Notes: generated by a model not told the origin, from the letters alone. A stretch of DNA of 7,346 nucleotides from an uncultured Rhodospirillales bacterium (GCA_903844785.1 CAIMVB010000313.1:1-7346); one strand, 5' to 3'. Positions 1-6,670 are shown, counted from the stretch's first letter. Made by a program: numbers and translations.

Positions 1-826
1 GTGCGGCAATTTGTTCAACCGCGCCCGCGATTTGCGCGATGATGGCCGGCGGCGTGGCGGCGGGGGCCATCAGGCCGATCCAGCCGGTATAATCATAGCC
101 TGGGATATCAGCGGCCTCCGCCAGCGGTGGGATATCGGGTGCCAAGCGACTGCGCCGCCCACTCGTGGAACCATAGGCCTTGAGCTTGCCTTCGCGGATC
201 AGCGTGCCGGAAGCGGCGAGCGTTTCAATCGCAAAATGAACCTGGCCACCCAGCACAGCCGCCATGGCGGGGCCGCTGCCCTGATAGGGGATATGAAGTG
301 CATCCACATTGGCACGGGCGAGGAACAGTGCGGTCAGCACATGCTGCGACCCCGCCGCGCCGGATGACGCATAAGTGTATTTACCGGGATTGGCGCGCAG
401 CAGCGCAATCAAGGCGCGCGCATCGACCGGCGGGAAATCCGCCCGCGCCACCAGGATATAGGGTGAGCCGGAAAAACGTGCGACAGGCGCCAAATCGCGA
501 CTGACATCATAAGGTGTTCGATGGATCAGTGGGCCTAGGCTGATCGGGCCGATCGAAGCGGCCAACAGCGTGTAGCCATCCGGTGCGGCCTTGGCGACCA
601 TATCCGTGCCGATACTGCCACCCGCGCCGGGGCGATTTTCCGGCACAATGGGCTGCCCCAGCCGTTCCGAAAGGCGCTGCGCCATCAGACGCCCAACCTG
701 GTCTGTCGCCTGACCCGGCGGCCAGGGAACCACCAGCCGAATGGGCCGCGTTGGCCAAGCCTGCGCTTGCGCGGGCCGCATCATGAAGGGCAATCCCGCC
801 AAAGCGAGTGTGCGTCTTTTGATCAT
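1..826 (-). CDS. Bug/TctC-family tripartite tricarboxylate transporter substrate-binding protein (partial, C-terminus beyond left edge)
   Basis: This is a periplasmic solute-binding protein of the Bug (TctC) family, which captures small, usually carboxylated ligands for TTT-type uptake or sensing. Reading the minus strand from the ATG at 826 gives 275 codons open to the window edge. Bug proteins are usually about 320 residues, so roughly 45-50 C-terminal residues are missing. The N-terminus (MIKRR, then a short hydrophobic stretch ending AQAQA near residue 23) looks like an export signal. Family landmarks are WPTRPIRLVVP (24-34), ENRPGAGGSIG (63-73), APDGYTLL (81-88) and HIPYQGSGPA (178-187). 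The start is well supported by GAGAGGA 7 bases upstream. The usual PGG in the ligand-loop motif reads PGQ here (residues 37-39). It is the last visible gene of a minus-strand run, 70 bp after the preceding binding protein. The ligand is unknown. Confidence 0.9.
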   Translation of the reverse strand, partial: MIKRRTLALAGLPFMMRPAQAQAWPTRPIRLVVPWPPGQATDQVGRLMAQRLSERLGQPIVPENRPGAGGSIGTDMVAKAAPDGYTLLAASIGPISLGPLIHRTPYDVSRDLAPVARFSGSPYILVARADFPPVDARALIALLRANPGKYTYASSGAAGSQHVLTALFLARANVDALHIPYQGSGPAMAAVLGGQVHFAIETLAASGTLIREGKLKAYGSTSGRRSRLAPDIPPLAEAADIPGYDYTGWIGLMAPAATPPAIIAQIAGAVEQIAA

Positions 827-833
827 GGCGCTT

Positions 834-840
834 TCCTCTC
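834..840 (-). promoter_or_regulatory. Ribosome binding site of the leftmost Bug gene
   Basis: Minus-strand GAGAGGA lies 7 bases before the ATG at 826. It fixes this start and argues against the overlapping reading frame that begins further upstream at 851. Confidence 0.7.
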
Positions 841-896
841 CTGCCGCGCATCCTGACGCATTGGTGTGGGAGCGCAAGCGGGTGCGGCGCGCGTTG

Positions 897-1862
897 TTAT
901 TGCGGCTTGATGCCTGCGGCGCGTGCCAGTGCGCCCAGTTTTTCCAATTCGCTCTGGATGAAGGCGCTGTATTCAGCCGGACTCCAGGGCGGCGGTGCTC
1001 CGCCCAGTTCCTCAAGCCTCGCGCGGGTTTCTGGTTCTGCCAATATGCCCTGGGTTTCGCGCGTAAGGCGCGCTAGAATGGGGGCTGGTGTCGCCGCGGG
1101 GGCGGATAGGCCAAACCAGGCGGCGGAGACCACATCAAGCCCAGCTTCGCGCATGGTTGGCAAATCGGGAAAAAGCGGTGAGCGGGCTTCGCTGAGAAGC
1201 GCCAGTGCGCGTAAGGAACCGCTACGGATATGGCCAACCGCCGATGGCAGGCTGTCAATAATGCCGGGCACAATACCGGCAATCACATCGGTCAGCGCCG
1301 GGCCAACGCCGCGATATACCACCGACCTCACCTCAACACCCATCGCCTGGCCAAGCCTGACCCCCGCCAGGTGGGAAGATGTGCCAATGGCGGCTACCGC
1401 AAGCGTCAGTTCTTTTTCGCGCCTGCCCAGTTCCAGATATTCCTGGATATTACGCGCAGGGTGATTGCGCGTAACCAGCAAAGCGGGGGGGGTGCGTGAC
1501 AGCAGCGCGATATGCGCGAAATCCGCCATCGGGTCATAGCCGATATTCGGATAAATCGCGGGGGAGACGCCATGCGAGGTGGAGGAGGAAACGAGCAGCG
1601 TATGCCCATCCGCTTCCGCGCGCGCCACAAGCTGTGCGCCGAGTGTCGCCCCCGCGCCGGGGCGGTTTTCCACCAACATGGTCTGGCCGAGTCTGGGGGC
1701 AAGTTTTTCTGCCGCCAGTCGCCCAACCACATCCGTGGTGCCACCGGGCGCAAAGGGCACAATCAGCCGGATGGGCCGCGATGGCCAGGTGGGCGTTTGT
1801 GCGGAAGAAGCGGCGGCCAAGGACAAGAACGGCAGGGCCAAGCCAAAGCGGCGCGTAATCAT
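897..1862 (-). CDS. Bug/TctC-family tripartite tricarboxylate transporter substrate-binding protein (second of three)
   Basis: This is a complete 321-residue periplasmic binding protein of the Bug family, a normal length for the family. The N-terminus MITRRFGLALPFLSLAAASSA is a typical Sec signal with probable cleavage after residue 20-21. Family motifs in order are WPSRPIRLIVPF (26-37), PGGTTD (39-44), ENRPGAG (65-71), VVYRGVGPALTDVIAG (181-196) and LPTMREAG (234-241). I chose the ATG at 1862, not the possible start 13 codons upstream, because the signal peptide begins there and its ATG overlaps the TGA of the preceding binding protein as ATGA. Translational coupling is therefore likely; the Shine-Dalgarno is weak and G-rich. 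It is clearly paralogous to both flanking genes yet divergent from them in the central domain, so the three probably bind different ligands. The ligand itself cannot be inferred. Confidence 0.93.
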   Translation of the reverse strand: MITRRFGLALPFLSLAAASSAQTPTWPSRPIRLIVPFAPGGTTDVVGRLAAEKLAPRLGQTMLVENRPGAGATLGAQLVARAEADGHTLLVSSSTSHGVSPAIYPNIGYDPMADFAHIALLSRTPPALLVTRNHPARNIQEYLELGRREKELTLAVAAIGTSSHLAGVRLGQAMGVEVRSVVYRGVGPALTDVIAGIVPGIIDSLPSAVGHIRSGSLRALALLSEARSPLFPDLPTMREAGLDVVSAAWFGLSAPAATPAPILARLTRETQGILAEPETRARLEELGGAPPPWSPAEYSAFIQSELEKLGALARAAGIKPQ

Positions 1863-2833
1863 TCTACCCGAACCCCCGCGCGGCGCACCACGGGCGCCCA
1901 TTTTGCCTGATCGGCGGCATAGAAGGCGGTGAAAGCGGCCGGGCTTTCGCTGATTTCAACATCAATGCCGCCTTCTTCCAATTTGCGGCGTGTTTCAGCC
2001 TCATTTACCGTGGCATTCAGCGCGGCATGCAGGCGCTGCACGCGGTCCATCGGCGTGCCGCCAGTGGCCAAAATGCCGAACCAGGTCGCCGTTTGAATTT
2101 CAGGAAAACCGGCTTCACCGGTGGTGGGCAGGTCCGGCAGGGCGGCATTGCGGCGCGGCCCGGCAATGGCAAGGGCGCGCACCGTGCCGGCGCGGATTTG
2201 TGGCTGAAGCGGCGCCAGCGCATTGGTGAAAACCTGCAAGCGCCCGGCGATCAAATCATTCAAGGCCGGTCCCGTGCCGCGATAGGGGATATGTTCCATC
2301 TCCACATCCAGCACCTGGGAAATCAGCGCGCCGGCGGCATGGCCCGTACTGCCAACGCCGGGCGAGCCATAGGTGAAGGGCGCCCGCGCGGCCCGTGCGG
2401 CTGCCTGCAATTCGCGCAAATTCGTGGCTGCGACCGATGGATGCACCACAATCACATTGGCGCCGCTGCCAATCAGGCCAATCGGCGCAAAGGCGGTGGC
2501 GGGGTCATAGGGCAGGTTGCGGCGGACCAATTGATTGATGGTGAGGCTACCCGAACCGCCCAGGAGCAAGGTGTAACCATCGGGCGGCGTTTTCGCGACC
2601 ACTTCCGCGCCTAAAGCCCCGCCGGCGCCGCCGCGATTTTCAATGACTACCGGCTGGCCGAGCCGCGCCGCCATGCCATCCGCAACCAGCCGCCCGACAA
2701 TGTCATTGGTGCCGCCGGGCGGGAAGGGGATAACGAAGCGGATCGGGCGATCCGGAAATTGCGCCAGGGCGCTGGTGCCGGGCAGCGCTAGCGCAACAAG
2801 AACCGCCCAAAACCAGCACCAAAGCGCGCGCAT
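1859..2833 (-). CDS. Bug/TctC-family tripartite tricarboxylate transporter substrate-binding protein (first of three)
   Basis: This is a complete 324-residue Bug-family periplasmic binding protein. The N-terminus has a strongly hydrophobic export signal (residues 3-22, rich in W, L, V and A) followed by SALAQ, so signal peptidase probably cuts after A24. Landmarks are FPDRPIRFVIPFPPGG (26-41), GTND (41-44), ENRGGAGGALG (65-75), PPDGYTLL (83-90), HIPYRGTGPALNDLIAG (181-197) and LPTTGEAG (235-242). The reading frame stays open a further 36 codons upstream, but that extension lies inside the flavin reductase gene and precedes the signal peptide, so I start at the ATG at 2833. Minus-strand AGAAGG sits 9 bases before it. 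It begins 4 bp after the flavin reductase stop and its own TGA overlaps the next ATG, placing it mid-operon. Confidence 0.93.
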   Translation of the reverse strand: MRALWCWFWAVLVALALPGTSALAQFPDRPIRFVIPFPPGGTNDIVGRLVADGMAARLGQPVVIENRGGAGGALGAEVVAKTPPDGYTLLLGGSGSLTINQLVRRNLPYDPATAFAPIGLIGSGANVIVVHPSVAATNLRELQAAARAARAPFTYGSPGVGSTGHAAGALISQVLDVEMEHIPYRGTGPALNDLIAGRLQVFTNALAPLQPQIRAGTVRALAIAGPRRNAALPDLPTTGEAGFPEIQTATWFGILATGGTPMDRVQRLHAALNATVNEAETRRKLEEGGIDVEISESPAAFTAFYAADQAKWAPVVRRAGVRVE

Positions 2834-2837
2834 GCGA

Positions 2838-3476
2838 TCAGCCCTTCTTCTTGCGGGCTTCCCACTCATCCAAATCAATGCGCGGGATTTCGATGCGATC
2901 CGTGGTGCGCGCATACCAGCCACGCCCATGCATGCGCCCAACCAGGTCGAGCTTTGGCGTATCGATGTAGTATTTCGCCGGATCCATCACGCAATCATCC
3001 TGCACATACATGCCAACGACCTTGCCGAGCACGATGATGTGCCGACCCGCAGGCACGAATTGAAAAATTTCGCATTCCAAAGAAACCGGGCTTTGCGCAA
3101 TGCGCGGCACGTCAACCTTGGTGGATGGCGCGGTGGAAAGCCCCGCTTCCGTGATTTCGCTGACACCGGGTGGGAAATCCACGGCCGTGATGTTCATCTT
3201 CTCCGCCAAATCGGCCGAGACCATATTCACCACGAATTGCCCCGTCGCTTCGATATTCGCGACCGTATCCTTCAGCGCCCCCGGCGCGCGCGGCCCGCAG
3301 CCAAATCCCACCACCACGGGATTGTCGGAGAAGGCGTTGAAGAAGGAATAGGGCGCGGCATTCACCACGCCATCCTTATCCTTCGTCACCACCCAAGCGA
3401 CAGGGCGGGGCACCACGGTGGACACCACCAGCTTATAGGCCTGTTCGAAGGGGATTTTGGCGAAATCGAAATTCAT
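2838..3476 (-). CDS. Flavin reductase-like FMN-binding protein (DIM6/NTAB family)
   Basis: This 212-residue cytoplasmic protein is of the flavin reductase-like split-barrel family, which binds FMN and commonly supplies reduced flavin to a partner oxygenase or acts directly as an oxidoreductase. The signature RPVAWVVTKDKDGVVNAAPY (24-43), continuing into SFFNAFSDNP (44-53), and the segment KDTVANIEATGQFVVNM (69-85) are typical. The C-terminal part, with DLVGRMHGRGWYART (177-191) and DRIEIPRI, matches the longer COG1853-type members. The start at 3476 is supported by minus-strand AAGGAA 7 bases upstream. It lies 31 bp after the dehydrogenase and 4 bp before the first Bug gene, so it is co-transcribed with them. 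No monooxygenase that would use its flavin is visible. The family assignment is secure; the physiological reaction is unknown. Confidence 0.92.
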   Translation of the reverse strand: MNFDFAKIPFEQAYKLVVSTVVPRPVAWVVTKDKDGVVNAAPYSFFNAFSDNPVVVGFGCGPRAPGALKDTVANIEATGQFVVNMVSADLAEKMNITAVDFPPGVSEITEAGLSTAPSTKVDVPRIAQSPVSLECEIFQFVPAGRHIIVLGKVVGMYVQDDCVMDPAKYYIDTPKLDLVGRMHGRGWYARTTDRIEIPRIDLDEWEARKKKG

Positions 3477-3483
3477 CGGGTGC

Positions 3484-3489
3484 TTCCTT
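3484..3489 (-). promoter_or_regulatory. Ribosome binding site of the flavin reductase gene
   Basis: Minus-strand AAGGAA lies 7 bases before the ATG at 3476, within the 31-bp spacer after the dehydrogenase. It is one of the clearest Shine-Dalgarno matches in the window and indicates independent initiation within the operon. Confidence 0.65.
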
Positions 3490-3507
3490 GGTGTTGAAGG
3501 CGAAAAA

Positions 3508-4485
3508 TCAAACCACGCGATGCGGGGGCGAAATGCCCTGGATCAGCACGGCGGAGAGGTTTTCAATGCAGCGCATGCCCATGGCGTGGCGCGTTTCGAT
3601 GGTGGCGGAACCGAGATGCGGCAGCAGCGCCACATTCTCAAGCGGCATATAGCCCGGATGCACGCGGGGTTCCCCATCATAAACATCCAAGCCAGCGGCA
3701 CGGATATGGCCGGATTTCAGGGCGGCGATCAGTGCCTCATCATCCACGGAAGGTCCGCGGCCTGAATTGATGACAATGGCGCCTTTCTTCATTTGCGCGA
3801 GGCGTTCGGCATTCAGCCATTTGCGCGTGCCATCGCCGCCTGGGACATGCATGGAAAGCACGTCAATGGCGCCAAGGAAGCCCGCATCGGTTTCGTGAAA
3901 AATGGCGCCCTGTTCCACCTCGGCTGGCAGCCGCTGCATGTCGCGATAGTGGATTTCCATCTGCACGCCGCGCGCCATTGCGGCCAATTCGCGGCCAATG
4001 CGGCCAAAGCCCAGCACGCCAAGCTTCTTGGCTTGCAGGGTCACGCCCATAAGCTGCGTGGGCGCCCAGCCCTCCCACTGCCCGGCGCGGACCATGCGCT
4101 CCCCTTCTCCGGCGCGGCGGGCGGCCATCAGCATCAGGGTGAAGGCGCATTCGGCGGTCGCGAAGGACAGCACCTCGGGCGTATTGGTCACGGCGATGCC
4201 GCGTGCGCGGGCGGCATCTATCGCGACATGGTCAAAGCCGACGCTGAAGGTCGCAATCACCTTCACACTCTCCGGCAGGGTGCCGATGGCGGCGGCGTTC
4301 ATCGCATCGCCGGCGGCGCAGAGGATCCCCGCCGCGCCGCAGGCCTTGGCGCGGGCGGCAATTTCAGCGCCATCGCGGCCCCACAGCGCATCTTCTGGGT
4401 TCAGCCTGGCGTCAAATACCTCGGTCAGCCTCGCCTCAACGGCTTCGGGCAATTTCCGGGTGACAAGAAGGACTGGCTTGGCCAT
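3508..4485 (-). CDS. NAD(P)-dependent D-2-hydroxyacid dehydrogenase (glyoxylate/hydroxypyruvate reductase-like)
   Basis: This 325-residue cytoplasmic enzyme belongs to the D-isomer-specific 2-hydroxyacid dehydrogenase family, which interconverts 2-keto acids and D-2-hydroxy acids. The nucleotide-binding turn GFGRIG is at 159-164, preceded by KKLGVL. The catalytic triad is intact: R243 in INSGRGPSVDDEAL, E272 in DVYDGEP and H290 in LLPHLGSAT. The N-terminal VLLVTRKLPEAVEARL resembles glyoxylate reductase / glycerate dehydrogenase types, but substrate choice is not settled by motif reading. I prefer the ATG at 4485, with minus-strand GGAG 11 bases upstream, to the possible start at 4524, which adds an unconserved leader without a clear Shine-Dalgarno. 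It is the first gene of the minus-strand operon, just across the spacer from the divergent SDR gene. Confidence 0.93.
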   Translation of the reverse strand: MAKPVLLVTRKLPEAVEARLTEVFDARLNPEDALWGRDGAEIAARAKACGAAGILCAAGDAMNAAAIGTLPESVKVIATFSVGFDHVAIDAARARGIAVTNTPEVLSFATAECAFTLMLMAARRAGEGERMVRAGQWEGWAPTQLMGVTLQAKKLGVLGFGRIGRELAAMARGVQMEIHYRDMQRLPAEVEQGAIFHETDAGFLGAIDVLSMHVPGGDGTRKWLNAERLAQMKKGAIVINSGRGPSVDDEALIAALKSGHIRAAGLDVYDGEPRVHPGYMPLENVALLPHLGSATIETRHAMGMRCIENLSAVLIQGISPPHRVV

Positions 4486-4603
4486 GAGGGTTCGCGCTCC
4501 GCTGGTCTGATCGGGCCGCACCATGGCCTGACTTCAGCCGTCTTGCCAGAGGGCGGGTGAGGGGGCAGGGTCGGGGCATCATTCTTTCGTGGAGAAACGG
4601 GTC
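4486..4603. promoter_or_regulatory. Divergent intergenic region expected to hold both operon promoters
   Basis: These 118 bp separate the first genes of the two divergent clusters, so promoters for both should lie here. I could not identify convincing -35/-10 pairs on either strand; the sequence is G-rich on the plus strand and gives no strong operator palindrome. The call rests on gene orientation only. Confidence 0.45.
4591..4594 (+). promoter_or_regulatory. Ribosome binding site deciding the SDR start
   Basis: GGAG lies 9 bases before the ATG at 4604. The alternative GTG at 4589 overlaps this site and has no Shine-Dalgarno of its own, so the ATG is the better start. Confidence 0.6.
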
Positions 4604-5395
4604 ATGGATTTGGGTTTGAAGGGCAAGCGGGCCTTGGTCATGGGCGGTTCCAAGGGGCTTGGGCGGTCCATCGCGGATGCCATCGCGGCCGAGGGTGCCA
4701 TTGTCACGGTGAGCGGGCGCGAACAGGCAAGCCTTGATAAGGTTGCGGCGGAATTGAAGGTGCAGGGTGCTCAGGCAGCCTATGGAATTCAGGCTGATGT
4801 CTCCTCCGGAGCGGAGATGGACAAGCTGGCCGATGCCGCGGTCGCGGCCATGGGGGGCGTGGATATCCTGGTGCTGAACCATGGCGGGCCGCCGGTCTGC
4901 ACCGCTTCTCAGATGAAGGAAGAAGATCTGGTCAAGTGGTTCCAGAATATCGTGGTCTCCCCCATTCGCATCACCAACCGGCTGATGCCGGCGATGCGCG
5001 CGCAGAAATGGGGCCGCGTTATCGTGGTGGGCAGCACGGGCATGCAGCACCCGATCCCCACCCTTGCACTTTCCAATACGCTGCGCGCTTCGATCTGGGG
5101 GTGGCTCAAGACACTGGCGGCGGAAGTGGCCGCCGACGGCGTGACCATGAATGTGCTGGCGCCCGGCAGCATCCTGACCGATCGCATCACCACCAATACG
5201 GCCATTCGTGCTAAGCAAACGGGCGTTTCGGAGGATGAAATCCTGGCCCAGACCGCCAAGGAAATTCCCGCAGGTCGCATCGGCATGCCTGCCGAATATG
5301 GGCCGATGGGTGCCTTCCTGGCGGGTGAGACCGGCGCTTATATCACCTCTTCCATGATCCGCGTGGATGGCGGGCGCGTGCGGAGCATGTTGTAA
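4604..5395 (+). CDS. SDR-family protein with a non-canonical catalytic site
   Basis: This 263-residue single-domain short-chain dehydrogenase/reductase is probably a cytoplasmic NAD(P)-binding protein. The cofactor loop GGSKGLG (14-20) keeps the glycines of TGxxxGxG but replaces the first Thr by Met. The NAG-like motif reads NHGG (92-95). A serine/threonine is present at the usual catalytic serine place (GSTG, 143-146), but 13 residues on, where YxxxK should be, the sequence is SNTLR (157-161), so Tyr and Lys are replaced by Ser and Arg. The tail motif VLAPGSILTDR (184-194) and the end GAYITSSMIRVDGG are SDR-like. It resembles the group often named 3-oxoacyl-ACP reductase-like, members of which are known to lack a perfect tetrad; fatty-acid synthesis is not implied. 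It leads the plus-strand operon, 9 bp before the M20 gene. Confidence 0.9.
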   Translation: MDLGLKGKRALVMGGSKGLGRSIADAIAAEGAIVTVSGREQASLDKVAAELKVQGAQAAYGIQADVSSGAEMDKLADAAVAAMGGVDILVLNHGGPPVCTASQMKEEDLVKWFQNIVVSPIRITNRLMPAMRAQKWGRVIVVGSTGMQHPIPTLALSNTLRASIWGWLKTLAAEVAADGVTMNVLAPGSILTDRITTNTAIRAKQTGVSEDEILAQTAKEIPAGRIGMPAEYGPMGAFLAGETGAYITSSMIRVDGGRVRSML

Positions 5396-5404
5396 GCCCG
5401 CGCC

Positions 5405-6670
5405 ATGCTGCCCAATTTGAATCCTGACATGGCCCTCGCCGCGCGGTTGTTTGACGCGCTGCGAGAGGCGACGCGCGATGGCGAAGGTGTCACGCGCGAA
5501 GCCTATGGCCGCGGAGAGCGCATCGCGCATCAATTGGTGCGCGCGGCGGCGGAAGAACTTGGTCTGGAATGCCGCAATGATGTCGCGGGCAATCTGTACA
5601 TGACCCTGCCCGGAGCTGATCGCGCTGCCAAGCGGGTCATCATGGGCAGCCATTTGGATTCGGTGCGCGAAGGCGGCAATTTCGATGGCGCCGCCGGGGT
5701 TCTGGCGGGGCTGGCGGCGGTGGCCGGCATGAAGCGTGCAGGGTTTCAGCCCGCGCGCGACATGACGGTGATGGCCATTCGTGCCGAGGAGGCCGGGCAA
5801 TGGTTCCCAACCTCCTACCCCGGCAGCAAGGCAGCGCTTGGTTTGCTGGCGCCCGAGATTTTGCAGGTGAAGCGCACGGATAGCGGCAGGACGCTGGCCG
5901 AGCATATGCGCGAAGAAGGCTTTGATCCCGATGCAGTGGCGCGCGGTGAGCATCTGCTCGGGCCGGAAAATACTGCTGCGTTTCTGGAAGTGCATATCGA
6001 ACAAGGGCCGAGCCTTGATTCGGAAGGACTGCCGATTGGCATCGTGACCGGCATCCCCGGATCGCGCCGGCTCCGCGCCGCGCGCGTGTTGGGTGAGTAT
6101 AATCATTCGGGCGCGACGGCGCGGCGTTATCGGCGCGATGCTGCCGTTGCCTTAGCGGAGCTTGTGCATCGGCTGGATGAGGAATGGTGCCGGCTGGAAG
6201 CGCTGGGTCACGCAATGGTTTGCACCTTCTGCACCATGGCAACCACGGAAGAAGCCGGCTTTACGAAAATCGCCGGTGAGGCGCGGTTTCAGCTTGATGT
6301 GCGCAGCGTTGATCCCGCATCGCGCGATCTGCTTTTCGCCGCCATGGGGCGCATTATTACGGAAATCGAGGCGCGGCGCAGTGTGCGCTTTGACCTTGGC
6401 CCGGAAACCGGCAGCATTTCGGCGCCGATGGATCAGGGCGTACTGGCAGGGTTGGAAAGCGCGGCGAAGGCGCTTGGGATTTCTTATCGCCACATGGCAT
6501 CGGGGGCCGGGCATGATGCGGCGGCCTTTGCCGAAGCGGGCGTACCGGCGGCGATGCTTTTCGTTCGCAATCAGAATGGTAGTCATAATCCGAAGGAAGA
6601 CATGCGCATGGAAGATTTTGCGGCCGCTTGCGCCGTGGTGACCCGTTGGGCCGCGGAGATGGGGCAATGA
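5405..6670 (+). CDS. M20-family zinc amidohydrolase (N-carbamoyl-L-amino acid hydrolase / allantoate amidohydrolase type)
   Basis: This 421-residue cytoplasmic metallohydrolase cleaves an N-carbamoyl or related amide/ureide, usually releasing an amino acid, CO2 and ammonia. Length and motif order fit the hydantoinase/carbamoylase branch of peptidase family M20. Predicted zinc ligands are H83 (GSHLDSV), D94 (GGNFDGAAGV), E129 with catalytic E128 (RAEEAGQWF), H197 (EVHIEQGP) and H394 (NGSHNPKEDM). N233-H234 of the dimerisation-domain motif and R300 (LDVRS) are also present. Some subfamily signatures differ: EEAGQWF in place of the common EEGSRF, and NHSGATARRYRRDA where NHAGTTPM is usual, so the substrate may be unusual. 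The start at 5405 follows the SDR stop by 9 bp with no good Shine-Dalgarno; an ATG at 5429 is an alternative. The stop overlaps the next ATG. Confidence 0.92.
   Translation: MLPNLNPDMALAARLFDALREATRDGEGVTREAYGRGERIAHQLVRAAAEELGLECRNDVAGNLYMTLPGADRAAKRVIMGSHLDSVREGGNFDGAAGVLAGLAAVAGMKRAGFQPARDMTVMAIRAEEAGQWFPTSYPGSKAALGLLAPEILQVKRTDSGRTLAEHMREEGFDPDAVARGEHLLGPENTAAFLEVHIEQGPSLDSEGLPIGIVTGIPGSRRLRAARVLGEYNHSGATARRYRRDAAVALAELVHRLDEEWCRLEALGHAMVCTFCTMATTEEAGFTKIAGEARFQLDVRSVDPASRDLLFAAMGRIITEIEARRSVRFDLGPETGSISAPMDQGVLAGLESAAKALGISYRHMASGAGHDAAAFAEAGVPAAMLFVRNQNGSHNPKEDMRMEDFAAACAVVTRWAAEMGQ
6655..6658 (+). promoter_or_regulatory. Ribosome binding site of the HyuA-type gene
   Basis: GGAG lies 8 bases before the ATG at 6667, inside the end of the M20 gene. 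Together with the ATGA overlap it supports tight translational coupling. Confidence 0.6.

Noticed and set aside
507..851. 114-codon minus-strand open frame overlapping the start of the leftmost Bug gene
   Set aside because: It is out of frame with the Bug protein, ends early and has no motif. The frame starting at 826 has a signal peptide, Bug motifs and a good ribosome binding site.
827..896. 70-bp spacer between the second and third Bug genes examined for a terminator or promoter
   Set aside because: No stable stem followed by a T run and no convincing promoter boxes were seen; it appears to hold only the ribosome binding site.
897..1901. Longer start for the second Bug gene at 1901
   Set aside because: The added 13 residues come before an evident signal peptide and overlap the upstream gene by over 40 bases; the ATGA overlap at 1859-1862 is the more typical junction.
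1859..2941. Longer start for the first Bug gene at 2941
   Set aside because: The extra 36 residues lie inside the flavin reductase gene and would bury the signal peptide; the ATG at 2833 has a purine-rich site upstream.
2643..3497. 284-codon plus-strand open frame opposite the flavin reductase and the first Bug gene
   Set aside because: The His/Arg-rich sequence shows no recognisable motif, and the opposite strand encodes two well-supported proteins.
4486..4524. Upstream start for the hydroxyacid dehydrogenase
   Set aside because: The 13 extra residues do not resemble the family N-terminus and the ATG at 4524 lacks a Shine-Dalgarno, unlike the ATG at 4485.
4505..4571. Possible promoter box TTGCCA at 4543-4548 and a GGCC-flanked imperfect palindrome near 4513-4527
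   Set aside because: No -10-like hexamer follows TTGCCA at normal spacing, and the palindrome is only four matching bases per arm, which is expected by chance in GC-rich DNA.
4436..6106. Long 556-codon open frame on the minus strand opposite the SDR and M20 genes
   Set aside because: Its translation is low-complexity, rich in His, Arg, Gly and Ala, with no family motif, while both plus-strand genes it opposes carry full catalytic motifs. It is a by-product of high GC content.
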